From positions 1 through 55,265 of the forward strand of contig NZ_SCFM01000046.1 of NCBI RefSeq assembly GCF_004138295.1: a stretch of DNA of 55,265 bases, given 5' to 3'. Position 1 is the stretch's first letter. The number at the start of each line of letters is the position of its first letter. Made by a program: the position numbers and the translations under genes. Below the pieces are notes generated by a model that saw nothing but the letters and a program-made list of their open reading frames with translations, did no database searches and was not told the origin of the DNA. Positions 18,106-26,125 of this stretch are shown piece by piece. This DNA is from Ectobacillus funiculus (GTDB lineage Bacteria > Bacillota > Bacilli > Bacillales > Bacillaceae_G).

Positions 18106-18611
18106 TGACGGTTCAATTCCCATACAACATGCCCAAGTTCCGGCAAAATAAGCTTATTCATCGCAAGACGGACAGCACCTGTAGAGCCTGGCATGGAAAA
18201 CACTGCCTTTCTATCAATCGTACCAGCAATCGCACGGCTCATGATCGCTGCACTTCCGATATCCTCCGTGTAACTTAGCATCCGAAACAATTCGCCAAAC
18301 CCTACAATTTCTTTCTCAATGAGTTCACGCACTGCCTCAATCGTTACATCTCTTCGCGTAATACCTGTACCGCCGTTTGTAAGAACGACATCAATATGAG
18401 GATCATGGCAGCCGGACAACACAGCCTGCTGAATGCTTTCTTTGTCATCTGTTACAATCTCGTAAGCACCGACCGTTATCCCGTTCTCTTCCAGCAGTCC
18501 AATCATAGCAGCGCCGCTTTTATCCGTTTCCTTTGTTCTTGTATCCGAAATTGTGATCACCTTACAGCGAACATGCTCCGCTCCTCGTCTTTTATGCTCT
18601 TGTACGCTCAT
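18102..18611 (-). CDS. moaB: Molybdopterin adenylyltransferase MoaB/MogA-like
   Basis: 169 aa. The signatures TISDTR, LTNGGTGITRRDVT and SMPGSTGAVRLAM identify the MoaB/Mog fold. It adenylylates molybdopterin before MoeA inserts molybdenum. It overlaps mobA by four bases and lies 14 bases after moaA. Confidence 0.92.
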   Translation of the reverse strand: MSVQEHKRRGAEHVRCKVITISDTRTKETDKSGAAMIGLLEENGITVGAYEIVTDDKESIQQAVLSGCHDPHIDVVLTNGGTGITRRDVTIEAVRELIEKEIVGFGELFRMLSYTEDIGSAAIMSRAIAGTIDRKAVFSMPGSTGAVRLAMNKLILPELGHVVWELNRQ

Positions 18612-18625
18612 ACACTATCCCCTTC

Positions 18626-19648
18626 TTACCCGCCGATATACGACATTTCAATCGGCTTTCTTTGTTTTCCTTGCTCATAATAGGAGGACCGCTCCTCAGA
18701 ATAACGATCATCACGCTTTTCCCATGTCCCGCATATTGTTGCAAACAGTTCCTCATCTGAAGCACCGGAACGGATAAACTCACGAAGCGGCGTGCCCTTT
18801 TCGGCAAACAAACATGTGTATAGGTGACCATCAGCCGATAAACGTGCACGTGTACACGAAGAACAAAAAGCTGCGGATACAGAAGAAATAAAACCAACTT
18901 CTGCTTGAGTACCTACATAACGATACCGCTTCGCTACCTCTCCTGCATAATCAGGAGCAATAGGCTCAATCGGCGTCTCGCTATGAATCATATCGTGAAT
19001 TTGTTTGCTTGTAATTACCTCATCAAGCTTCCAATTATTCGTTGAACCTACATCCATAAATTCAATGAATCTAAGTGTAATTCCCTTTTCCCTGAAGAAA
19101 TGGGCCATCGGCAATATTTGCGAATCATTCATACCTTTTTTCACGACCATGTTAACCTTGACTTTTAACCCGGCTTGCACGGCTGCCTCAATTCCTTCTA
19201 ATACTGTTTCGGAACGAACACCTACTCCGTTCATCTTCGTAAATATATCATTATCGAGCGCATCAAGGCTCGCATTAATCCTTTGGATACCCGCTTGCTT
19301 TAAAATCGGTGCATATTTCTTTAACAAAAGACCATTTGTTGTAAGAGACAAATCCTTCACTCCATCAATTGCTGCAAGCATCTCGATGAGCACGGGTAAA
19401 TCCTTGCGAAGGAGCGGCTCTCCTCCAGTCAAGCGAATCTTTTCTACACCAAGGCGGACAAATTGTTTGGCAAGCCGAGTGATTTCCTCAAAGGTGAGCA
19501 GTTGCTCACGCGGCATAAAACAGTGATTCGGACCAAATTCCTCAATCGGCATACAATAAATGCAACGAAAGTTACAGCGGTCTGTCACTGAAATGCGCAA
19601 ATCACGGAGCGAACGTTTATGCGTATCCTGTACTTTTCTCTCTTCCAT
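18626..19648 (-). CDS. moaA: GTP 3',8-cyclase MoaA
   Basis: 340-aa radical SAM enzyme. The N-terminal cluster motif is CNFRCIYC near residue 25; the C-terminal cluster motif CSSC...C lies in the last third; the protein ends in the conserved Gly-Gly (MSYIGG). It carries out the first step of Moco synthesis. The ATG at 19648 follows AAAGGAGAG; the longer frame to 19729 lacks a ribosome binding site. First gene of the moaA-moaB-mobA unit. No FNR box was seen upstream. Confidence 0.93.
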   Translation of the reverse strand: MEERKVQDTHKRSLRDLRISVTDRCNFRCIYCMPIEEFGPNHCFMPREQLLTFEEITRLAKQFVRLGVEKIRLTGGEPLLRKDLPVLIEMLAAIDGVKDLSLTTNGLLLKKYAPILKQAGIQRINASLDALDNDIFTKMNGVGVRSETVLEGIEAAVQAGLKVKVNMVVKKGMNDSQILPMAHFFREKGITLRFIEFMDVGSTNNWKLDEVITSKQIHDMIHSETPIEPIAPDYAGEVAKRYRYVGTQAEVGFISSVSAAFCSSCTRARLSADGHLYTCLFAEKGTPLREFIRSGASDEELFATICGTWEKRDDRYSEERSSYYEQGKQRKPIEMSYIGG

Positions 19649-19743
19649 CGCAGCGCTCTCCTTTCTGTCACTCTTACTCTTGTTAGAACATCTTTTATTG
19701 TAACGCTGAAACGTTAGAAATTCCAACATAAACGTTGTAGTTA

Positions 19744-19950
19744 TTAAGAAAAGCGGCTACATCCCGCTCTTGCTCCCGCAGTAAAACATCCTTTGCATAA
19801 AATGCACGGCTTTAGCGAAATTAATCCTTCATGGAGGCTTTCCCTTTATTTTCACCATAGAAGGCGCCTTTTTCCTTTGGTGTTGAAGTTATTTTGTGAA
19901 GGAGTAAGCCATGGGAGCTAGATAGCAATCCAAAAATCCCCTTTTTGTTG
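19744..19950 (+). repeat. Second repeat family (bcr1-like), copy 2 (diverged)
   Basis: Shares TAAGAAAAGCGG at the 5' end, AGAAGGCGCC followed by a T tract inside, and CCATGGGAGCTAGAT near the 3' end with the copies at 5,523 and 31,731. It is longer than they are. A partial terminator-linked repeat follows directly. Confidence 0.5.
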
Positions 19951-19963
19951 CGTGAGAAAATCT

Positions 19964-20045
19964 GACACATCTCTACTATATCCCTAAAATTTTCGACTAC
20001 GTCGAATTGGCATCGGGCTAGAAATTTATGCTTTCTTACATTGAA
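19964..20045 (+). repeat. Terminator-linked repeat, copy 5 (3' half)
   Basis: TCCCTAAAATTTTCGACTACG, TCGAATTGGC and the tail GCTTTCTTACATTG, abutting the narK terminator. Together with the bcr1-like copy it fills the moaA-narK gap. Confidence 0.75.
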
Positions 20046-20047
20046 AA

Positions 20048-20074
20048 AAAGGGAAAGAGTACTTCTTTCCCTTT
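20048..20074 (-). terminator. Terminator of narK
   Basis: AAAGGGAAAG pairs with CTTTCCCTTT, followed by seven T residues on the minus strand. It starts five bases past the narK stop. Confidence 0.8.
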
Positions 20075-20078
20075 AGCA

Positions 20079-21404
20079 TTAACATTTTATTTTCGCATTC
20101 TTCCTTTGATAGAAATACCAATTTAAACCAAAGGAAATGATATAAAAGACGATAAAAACGTAGAATGCTGTTGCATGTGTTCCTGTCGTTTCTACAGACC
20201 ATCCAAACAATTTCGGAATAAAGAAGGAGCCGTAAGCTGCAAACGCTGCTGTGAATCCTAGTACTGGTGCAGCTTCTTTAACAGGAAAGATGTTTGGAAT
20301 CATTTGGAACGTAGAGCCAGAACCAATACCCGCTGCCACAAATAATACAAGGAAGGATGCTAAAAAGCCATTAAAATCCTTTTGAGCCAAGAAATGAATA
20401 ACCCCTAGCGCCCCGATTGTCATCACAACAAGCGTAAATGCCGTTACTCTAGAGCCGCCAAATTTATCAGAAATCCAGCCGCCAATCGGACGACCTGCTG
20501 CTGCTAACAATGCACCTAAGAAGGCAAGCGATAATTTTTCAGGGAATTGTGCTTTTAATAATAACGGAAATGCTGCAGAATACCCAATAAAGGAACCGAA
20601 TGTTGCAACGTATAACCAAGTCATAATCCAAGTATGTTTACGCTTTACAATCACAAATTGTGCAGCTGGAGATTGCTTCACCCCCGGAACATTATCCATT
20701 CCGAGTAATGCTGCAAGCGTTACAATGATAATTGGAATGACCCAAATAAATGCTGCATTTTGCAGCCAAAGCTCTTGACCATTTTGCAATACTTGCCCTT
20801 CGCCGCCAATTGCTGCGAATGTGCCAGTTGTAATAATTAAAGGTGTAACAAACTGCACGACGGAGACACCCATGTTTCCTAGACCGCCATTAATACCAAG
20901 TGCTGTGCCTTTTTCTTTTTTTGGGAAGAAGAAGCTAATATTTGCAACAGAAGAAGAAAAGCTTCCGCCGCCAAGTCCACAAAGCGCTGCTAATAGAAGC
21001 ATAGTGGAATATGGCGTGTCTGGATTTTGCACCGCCACTCCAATTCCAATTGCCGGAACTGCGAGAATAGCTGTAGAGAATACAGTCCAGTTACGTCCCC
21101 CAAACTGTCCCACACCGAACGTATATACGAAACGAAGTGTTGCGCCGACAAGGCCCGGAATTGCCGCTAATGTAAATAATTGCTCTTGCGAAAAGGCAAA
21201 ACCAATATCATTTAATCTTACTGCAACAACAGACCAAATTTGCCAAACAATAAAAGAAAGCATTAACGCTGGAACAGAGATCCAAAGATTTCTTGTCGCA
21301 TGGCGTCTTCCTTCCGCTGCCCAAAACGTTGGGTTTTCAGGATCCCAGTTAGCACCGATACGACCTTGTTTTTTCTTAAACTGTTTCTCTACAACAGTGG
21401 CCAT
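20079..21404 (-). CDS. narK: Nitrate/nitrite transporter NarK
   Basis: 441-aa major facilitator protein with about 12 membrane helices. Glycine-rich nitrate-porter stretches are present (GLGGGSFSSSVANISFFFP and GINGGLGNMGVS), typical of the NarK/NasA family. It moves nitrate in and nitrite out across the cytoplasmic membrane. The ATG at 21404 is chosen since GAGAGGGG lies seven bases upstream; the ATG at 21410 is too close. An FNR box at exactly -41.5 from its -10 box predicts anaerobic induction. It is single-gene and closed by its own terminator. Confidence 0.9.
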   Translation of the reverse strand: MATVVEKQFKKKQGRIGANWDPENPTFWAAEGRRHATRNLWISVPALMLSFIVWQIWSVVAVRLNDIGFAFSQEQLFTLAAIPGLVGATLRFVYTFGVGQFGGRNWTVFSTAILAVPAIGIGVAVQNPDTPYSTMLLLAALCGLGGGSFSSSVANISFFFPKKEKGTALGINGGLGNMGVSVVQFVTPLIITTGTFAAIGGEGQVLQNGQELWLQNAAFIWVIPIIIVTLAALLGMDNVPGVKQSPAAQFVIVKRKHTWIMTWLYVATFGSFIGYSAAFPLLLKAQFPEKLSLAFLGALLAAAGRPIGGWISDKFGGSRVTAFTLVVMTIGALGVIHFLAQKDFNGFLASFLVLFVAAGIGSGSTFQMIPNIFPVKEAAPVLGFTAAFAAYGSFFIPKLFGWSVETTGTHATAFYVFIVFYIISFGLNWYFYQRKNAKIKC

Positions 21405-21478
21405 ATACATTCCCCTCTCTGCATTTAAGTTATTTTCATTTCAATTTTGATAGTATGGAGTGCGCTCTCTATGCTTTT

Positions 21479-21521
21479 ATCTTATAGTGGTTGTAGAAAA
21501 AGAAATGTGATATTTATCACA
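21479..21521 (-). promoter_or_regulatory. FNR box at -41.5 plus -10 of narK
   Basis: TGTGATATTTATCACA (21506-21521) is a perfect FNR palindrome. A TAAGAT -10 box (21484-21479) follows after 21 bases on the minus strand, the same spacing as at the reductase operon. Confidence 0.78.
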
Positions 21522-21535
21522 AAATCAGGCTTACC

Positions 21536-21578
21536 TGTGACCATGTTCACAGAATATTCATCACCAGTAAGCCATAAT
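21536..21578 (+). promoter_or_regulatory. FNR box at -41.5 plus -10 of the divergent gene
   Basis: TGTGACCATGTTCACA (21536-21551) is a second perfect palindrome, 14 bases from the narK box. A CATAAT -10 box (21573-21578) follows after exactly 21 bases on the plus strand, so this box serves the gene at 21611. Confidence 0.78.
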
Positions 21579-21610
21579 AAAATTACAATAGTAATGAAGG
21601 GGGCTTTACG

Positions 21611-22117
21611 ATGTTAAAGACGAGAATTACATATCAGACTGGCAATCCCGCGGAGTATATCCAAGAGCTTACCACAAGCGCTTTAGATAAATTGGTTACG
21701 ATAGAGGTACGTGAGGAAACGAAGGAGGTTTCTGTTTCTTTTTCCGAAAAGCTATCATACGCACAATACGCCTTAATCCATCGTTTTCTTGTTATACTGG
21801 CAGAAAAAATAAATGGACGCATCTTCGATAAAGGCAGCATGCTCGGCTATTTGCAAGATGGCACCCCCGCTTATATCGTAACAAACTGGGATGAGTGGAG
21901 CCGCTTTTTACATGAGAAAAAATTGCACTCCTCTCAAGGAGAATATGTCCATGTATACGCGGACAGCGAACTCCTTGAAAGCGGTATTTTATTGGAGTAT
22001 GAAATGAGCAAGGAAGGAGAGGCATTTGCAATTACAAGCTGCACATTACTTACTTCAGAAGGGGAAGTAACCCTTCATGGGGAGGCGCTTGTATTAGAGG
22101 CGGAGCAGAGATTTTAA
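21611..22117 (+). CDS. 168-aa protein of unknown function, FNR-controlled, facing narK
   Basis: No family recognised. The protein is soluble and acidic, without signal peptide, membrane segment or cysteine motif. The middle (FLVILAEKINGRIFDKGSML) looks like a globular alpha/beta domain. The ATG lies eight bases after AAGGGGGC. It has its own FNR box at -41.5, so it should be made under oxygen limitation with narK and the reductase. A role in nitrate reduction, for instance as a maturation or regulatory factor, is inference from regulation and position only. Confidence 0.75.
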   Translation: MLKTRITYQTGNPAEYIQELTTSALDKLVTIEVREETKEVSVSFSEKLSYAQYALIHRFLVILAEKINGRIFDKGSMLGYLQDGTPAYIVTNWDEWSRFLHEKKLHSSQGEYVHVYADSELLESGILLEYEMSKEGEAFAITSCTLLTSEGEVTLHGEALVLEAEQRF

Positions 22118-22250
22118 AGAAAACTCGCCGATTGGCAAGCCCTGCCTTTGGGTGAAGACAAAGGCTTAGTTGCACTTATACTTTATTCCTAAAATTTCTG
22201 GCTACGTCGAATTGTCTTCTAGCTAGAAATTTATACTTTCTTAGAGTGTA
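22118..22250 (+). repeat. Terminator-linked repeat, copy 6 (full, tandem left)
   Basis: Full copy from AGAAAACTCGCCGATTGGC to TTAGAGTGTA, directly after the stop codon of the gene at 21611. It joins the next copy head to tail with no spacer. Confidence 0.88.
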
Positions 22251-22379
22251 AAGAAAACTCGCTGACTGGCGAGCCGGTAGGCGAAGACAGAAGCGTAGTT
22301 GCACTTATACTGTATTCCTAAAATTTCTAACTACGTCGAATCACTTCTAGCTAGAAATTTATACTTTTCTACAGTGTAA
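22251..22379 (+). repeat. Terminator-linked repeat, copy 7 (full, tandem right)
   Basis: Full copy from AAGAAAACTCGCTGACTGGC to TCTACAGTGTA, abutting the hairpin at 22381. It forms a direct tandem with copy 6, with visible substitutions between them. Confidence 0.88.
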
Positions 22380-22380
22380 A

Positions 22381-22405
22381 AAAATCCCCACCAAGCGGGG
22401 ATTTT
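22381..22405 (-). terminator. Terminator between convergent genes
   Basis: AAAATCCCC pairs with GGGGATTTT; seven T residues follow on the minus strand, so it mainly serves the small gene at 22430. Confidence 0.78.
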
Positions 22406-22429
22406 CATCGGTTCTATCAATAAAACGAT

Positions 22430-22636
22430 TTACATCTGTTTCTTCTTAGCCTTTTGCATAACAACGATCAAATAAAACATAGCTAAAAAACCAACTACTC
22501 CAAATCCTAGGGAGAGATAATCTGGTGTTTCAAAATTTTGTCTATTTGTTATCCATTGATAAATCGATTGAAGTGGAGCAACCGCAACAATCACTAATAC
22601 AATCCAATAACCATAGCCCGAGATTTTCTTCATCAT
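22430..22636 (-). CDS. 68-aa two-helix membrane protein
   Basis: Two hydrophobic helices (about residues 8-25 and 42-60) flanked by Lys-rich ends (MMKK... and QKAKKKQM). I do not recognise the family. GGAG lies five bases before the ATG at 22636; an adjacent ATG at 22633 is equally possible. Monocistronic, with its own terminator. Confidence 0.65.
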   Translation of the reverse strand: MMKKISGYGYWIVLVIVAVAPLQSIYQWITNRQNFETPDYLSLGFGVVGFLAMFYLIVVMQKAKKKQM

Positions 22637-22716
22637 ACACACTCCAATATTAGCTACACATTAGAAGCCTTTTTTGCTTCCCAAGTCCTGCTTTTCATAA
22701 TACTGTAAATATTTAA

Positions 22717-22749
22717 AAAGGACTGTCCCATTTAGCAGGAACAGTCTTT
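22717..22749 (-). terminator. Terminator of the DUF2785 gene
   Basis: GGAACAGTCTTT pairs with AAAGGACTGTCC with small imperfections, followed by a T tract on the minus strand. Confidence 0.65.
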
Positions 22750-22753
22750 CCTT

Positions 22754-23575
22754 TCATTCATGCTCCCGTAATCTTAGCTGCTGCAACGTCTCACGTAACA
22801 TGGATGCAATATTATCATCTGTTACTCGAAAATATAAGCTGCGCAAAAACATCTTGATGTTTTGCGTTACAATATCTCGAGCCGGCTGCACTGCCTCTTC
22901 TAGCTCAACAAAGTTTACAATCCACGCTGCCATATACATTTCATTAATAAGTCCCTTTTCCCAAAGCGCAAGTACCACACGTACAAAATGTTCATCTTCG
23001 AAATGAGCATACACTTGCTCTCCCTGACACACCTTTTCCTTAATCGCCTCTAACATCGCATATGCAAGAGATGCCTGCTCTGTTGTTAAACAACGAGCAA
23101 TTGCAGCAAGAGCATCAGCTGCCTGCACAACAGCCTGTGCTTTTCCTTTTTCTTTTATATATCCTCTCACATCTTGTTCCAAATACAGATACTCTATCAT
23201 TTGCTCGGCAACACTCTCTAGCTGCTCCTCTGATAAAAACGGATCACGTTCATGAAAAGATAGAATAGCAGCCAAAACAGAAGCAGAAGCAGCTCGCCGA
23301 AACACAGAATCTGTTCCATCCTCACCAATTCCATACAATAAATAATCTGGACTTAACGCTTGAAGCAATAGGCCCCTTAGCTCCTTATGACGAAACACCC
23401 CGTTTGCAATCCAGCTTGCTAAAACCTCATAAATCAACTCACGGAAATCAGCATCAGTTGAACCAATTTCCTCCATAATTATTTGCGTATACGGATAAGC
23501 ATCCGTATCATCAGGCACCGCGTACCTGTGATCTCGAATGAGGCGCAGCTCAGACTGTACAGTATCTTGTTCCAT
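22754..23575 (-). CDS. DUF2785 domain protein
   Basis: 273 aa, all-helical and acidic, with FRELIYEVLASWIANGVF and DYLLYGIGEDGTDSVFRR stretches typical of the DUF2785 family of Firmicutes. The function is unknown; HEAT-like helical pairs are likely. The ATG at 23575 is preferred because GGGCGGGAG lies six bases upstream; another ATG at 23581 overlaps that site. It stands alone between a terminator and a repeat copy. Confidence 0.78.
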   Translation of the reverse strand: MEQDTVQSELRLIRDHRYAVPDDTDAYPYTQIIMEEIGSTDADFRELIYEVLASWIANGVFRHKELRGLLLQALSPDYLLYGIGEDGTDSVFRRAASASVLAAILSFHERDPFLSEEQLESVAEQMIEYLYLEQDVRGYIKEKGKAQAVVQAADALAAIARCLTTEQASLAYAMLEAIKEKVCQGEQVYAHFEDEHFVRVVLALWEKGLINEMYMAAWIVNFVELEEAVQPARDIVTQNIKMFLRSLYFRVTDDNIASMLRETLQQLRLREHE

Positions 23576-23680
23576 TTTCATCTCCCGCCCTTTACACAAT
23601 TGTAGATAGATCGATCTTTGCTATGTATAACACCTTTCAAGCATATAACATACAGCCAGAACAATGCTACTCGTTTCACT

Positions 23681-23814
23681 AAAGAAAACTCGCCGACTGG
23701 CGAGCCCTGCCTTTGGTCGAAAACAGAGGCGTAGCCCTACTTATACTGTATTCCTAAAATTTCTCACGACGTCGAATTGGCTTCTAGCTAGAAATTTATA
23801 CTTTCTTAAAGTGT
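23681..23814 (+). repeat. Terminator-linked repeat, copy 8 (full)
   Basis: From AAAGAAAACTCGCCGACTGG to CTTAAAGTGTA, ending next to the hairpin at 23818. It lies upstream of the DUF2785 gene on its non-transcribed side. Confidence 0.88.
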
Positions 23815-23817
23815 AAT

Positions 23818-23854
23818 AAAAGCCTTGAGTCACGTTCTTTGACCCAAGGCTTTT
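23818..23854 (-). terminator. Terminator of the 57-aa gene
   Basis: A 15-bp stem with one mismatch (AAAAGCCTTG...CAAGGCTTTT) and T residues on the minus side. Confidence 0.65.
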
Positions 23855-23914
23855 CACACATATGTGATGGAATTGTATCCGAATGCACTTGTCATTCTTC
23901 TGTTGCTCTCTAGT

Positions 23915-24088
23915 TTATAGCTGTGTATCATATATCCTCGTATCATACATCCTTTGTATTTGTACTTTATGTACAACAGAATGCATAATTCTTTCATGTT
24001 CGGATCCTTTGGAGGTAGTCCAAACCACCCCGCTTAAGAATACACTCAGACAAAGCAGCCAAAACAAACACGCAATTTTATTAATCAT
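23915..24088 (-). CDS. 57-aa small exported or membrane-anchored protein
   Basis: A 57-codon frame starts with ATG after GGAAAGGAAGGATGG. The product begins MINKIACLFWLLCLSVFLSG, a signal-anchor-like hydrophobic stretch, followed by a hydrophilic, His- and Arg-containing tail. No family recognised. A terminator lies downstream on the same strand, which supports a real gene. The longer plus-strand frame over the same bases has no ribosome binding site and an implausible Cys/Ser-rich composition. Confidence 0.55.
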   Translation of the reverse strand: MINKIACLFWLLCLSVFLSGVVWTTSKGSEHERIMHSVVHKVQIQRMYDTRIYDTQL

Positions 24089-24247
24089 TGCAGTCCATCC
24101 TTCCTTTCCCCTTTACACTGGTTATGCTCCACAAAGGGAACGAACAGAAAATGCATCTGCAGGCTTATTGTTTGAGGAAAAGAAACGATGCACTCATTCC
24201 TTTTTTTCACAACTACAGGGAACCGAACAGCCCGTGTTGATCTTGTA

Positions 24248-24330
24248 GCTGATTGGCGTAGCTCTCCTTATACTGTATTCCTAAAATTTCCGGCTACGTC
24301 TCACTTCTAGCCGGAAATTTATACTTTTTC
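24248..24330 (+). repeat. Terminator-linked repeat, copy 9 (partial, head eroded)
   Basis: Keeps CTGATTGGCG, TATACTGTATTCCTAAAATT and CTTCTAGCCGGAAATTTATA; the tail is eroded to CTTTTTCAA just before the metK terminator. Confidence 0.75.
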
Positions 24331-24336
24331 AAATAA

Positions 24337-24365
24337 AAAAGACCCATGCGCTGCATAGATCTTTT
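24337..24365 (-). terminator. Terminator of metK
   Basis: AAAAGATCTATGC pairs with GCATGGGTCTTTT (with G-U pairs), followed by T residues on the minus strand. Confidence 0.72.
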
Positions 24366-24371
24366 TCATGA

Positions 24372-25571
24372 TTATACCCCTGCTTGCTGACGAAGCGTAT
24401 CAGCTTTGTCTATACGCTCCCAAGTAAGGTCAAGCTCGTTGCGGCCAAAGTGACCGTACGCTGCTGTTTTCTTATAAATCGGGCGACGTAAATCAAGCAT
24501 TTTAATGATACCTGCTGGACGAAGGTCAAAATTTTTACGAATCAAATCAACCAATACATCCTCAGACACTTTTCCTGTTCCAAATGTATCAACAGAAATA
24601 GATACTGGCTGCGCTACACCAATCGCGTATGCAAGCTGTACTTCCGCTTTATCCGCAAGCCCTGCTGCTACGATGTTTTTCGCAACGTAACGAGCGGCAT
24701 ATGCTGCAGAACGGTCTACCTTTGTAGGATCCTTACCGGAGAACGCACCGCCGCCATGGCGAGCATACCCGCCGTATGTATCAACAATGATTTTACGGCC
24801 TGTTAAACCAGCATCCCCTTGCGGTCCACCGATTACGAAGCGGCCTGTTGGGTTAATAAAGTATTTTGTATTCTCATCAACAAGCTCAGCTGGAACAACT
24901 GGCTTAATTACATATTCTTTAAGATTACGCTCGATTTGCTCATGCGTTGCTTCTGGATGGTGCTGCGTGGAAATAACGATTGTATCAACGCGAACCGGCT
25001 TTCCATTTTCATCGTATTCAACCGTTACTTGTGTTTTACCGTCCGGACGAAGGTACGGTAATGTATCATCCTTGCGCACTTCTGTTAAACGGCGGGATAA
25101 CTTGTGTGCAAGAGAGATTGGAAGAGGCATAAGCTCTTTCGTTTCGTTACATGCAAAACCAAACATTAAACCTTGGTCACCAGCACCGATTGCTTCGATT
25201 TCTTCGTCAGACATAGAGCCTTCACGCGCTTCCAGCGCTTTATCTACACCCGCTGCGATATCGGCAGACTGTTCATCGATAGAAGTTAATACCGCACATG
25301 TTCCAGCATCAAAGCCGTACTTTGCACGAGTATAGCCAATTTCACGGATTGTTTCACGAACGATTTTTGGAATGTCCACGTATGTAGAAGTTGTAATTTC
25401 ACCAGCTACTAGCACTAAACCTGTTGTTACCGTTGTTTCACAAGCTACACGTGCGTTTGGATCGTTTGTTAAAATCGCATCCAAAATAGAATCTGAAATT
25501 TGGTCACAAATTTTGTCCGGATGCCCTTCGGTTACAGACTCGGACGTGAAAAGACGACGCTTGTTTGTCAT
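24372..25571 (-). CDS. metK: S-adenosylmethionine synthetase MetK
   Basis: 399 aa, full length. The conserved [12 protein letters not shown] near residue 16, [11 protein letters not shown] near 120 and [16 protein letters not shown] near 270 are present. It makes SAM from methionine and ATP. GGGGAGG lies seven bases before the ATG. An S-box riboswitch with a terminator precedes it, so SAM represses the gene. It is divergent from pckA, as in B. subtilis. Confidence 0.97.
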   Translation of the reverse strand: MTNKRRLFTSESVTEGHPDKICDQISDSILDAILTNDPNARVACETTVTTGLVLVAGEITTSTYVDIPKIVRETIREIGYTRAKYGFDAGTCAVLTSIDEQSADIAAGVDKALEAREGSMSDEEIEAIGAGDQGLMFGFACNETKELMPLPISLAHKLSRRLTEVRKDDTLPYLRPDGKTQVTVEYDENGKPVRVDTIVISTQHHPEATHEQIERNLKEYVIKPVVPAELVDENTKYFINPTGRFVIGGPQGDAGLTGRKIIVDTYGGYARHGGGAFSGKDPTKVDRSAAYAARYVAKNIVAAGLADKAEVQLAYAIGVAQPVSISVDTFGTGKVSEDVLVDLIRKNFDLRPAGIIKMLDLRRPIYKKTAAYGHFGRNELDLTWERIDKADTLRQQAGV

Positions 25572-25665
25572 TGGTAAACCTCCCCTAATCTATTATGTAC
25601 GGAACTCATCCCTAAATTAAATTGTCATACGACATTCTTAAAATTCCCAAGAAAGCAAAATAAAA

Positions 25666-25689
25666 AACCTTTCCATCTGAGGAAAGGTT
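25666..25689 (-). terminator. Riboswitch-controlled terminator of metK
   Basis: AACCTTTCC pairs with GGAAAGGTT, followed by a run of six T residues on the minus strand. It is the expression platform of the S-box. Confidence 0.85.
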
Positions 25690-25713
25690 GAATGTGTCAT
25701 TTCTTGCCTTTCA

Positions 25714-25823
25714 CTCTTATCGTTCAAAGCATTGCTGCCTTGCATCAGGTTGAGCACCTTTACCTTTTCGGTCAGGTTGCTGGGCTTCATAGGGCCTGTC
25801 CCTCTGCCAGCTCGGGATAAGAG
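25714..25823 (-). promoter_or_regulatory. SAM (S-box) riboswitch
   Basis: On the minus strand P1 forms between CTCTTATCC and the downstream CGATAAGAG. Between them are the S-box core segments GAGGGACAGGCCC-like and CCCAGCAACC, then GTGCTCAACCTGATGCAAGGC, in the correct order. High SAM favours the terminator just downstream and lowers metK expression. Confidence 0.95.
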
Positions 25824-25841
25824 AGTATCCGTCTTAAAGCT

Positions 25842-25870
25842 ATAGTATAGAAATAACACTACTTTGTCAA
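25842..25870 (-). promoter_or_regulatory. Sigma-A promoter of metK
   Basis: TTGACA (25870-25865), 17-base spacer, TACTAT (25847-25842) on the minus strand, about 20 bases before the riboswitch P1. Confidence 0.65.
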
Positions 25871-26058
25871 TTCATTCCCCTTAAATTTCAGCAAAAAAAT
25901 CCTGCTTATTATGTGTTGGTACATGTATTCTAAAACGAATAATAGTACACACCAATTCATCTAATAACATCTTGATCAATTTTTATAACAGGAAAAATCC
26001 CCAAAAAGTGTAAACACACAAACATAAACCAATAAATAGTATACACTATTTATAACAA

Positions 26059-26069
26059 TGTGTTATACT
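26059..26069 (+). promoter_or_regulatory. Probable CcpN operator at the pckA promoter
   Basis: TGTGTTATACT fits the CcpN consensus TRTGHYATAYW (from memory) and overlaps a TATACT -10 box at 26064-26069. In B. subtilis CcpN represses pckA and gapB during glycolytic growth. An inverted repeat (AAATAGTATACACTATTT) lies just upstream. Confidence 0.5.
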
Positions 26070-26125
26070 TTTTATGGGTAATGTGAGATATTTTTCTATA
26101 ATTCAAACAAAGGATGGTTTTGATG

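Noticed and set aside
19005-19526. 173-codon plus-strand frame opposite moaA
   Set aside because: Shadow of moaA, rich in Ser/Phe with no recognisable domain or ribosome binding site.
19649-19743. Possible molybdenum cofactor riboswitch before moaA
   Set aside because: Fewer than 100 bases are available before the repeat, and no Moco riboswitch motif is visible.
20821-21450. 209-codon plus-strand frame opposite narK
   Set aside because: It is antisense to a clear NarK gene, has no ribosome binding site and has Pro/Ala-rich composition without domain similarity.
23883-24248. 121-codon plus-strand frame near metK
   Set aside because: Cys/Ser/Leu-rich with no ribosome binding site; the minus-strand 57-aa gene with proper signals covers the same bases.
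24787-25335. 182-codon plus-strand frame opposite metK
   Set aside because: It lies wholly antisense to metK, whose codons explain the open frame; no start signal.
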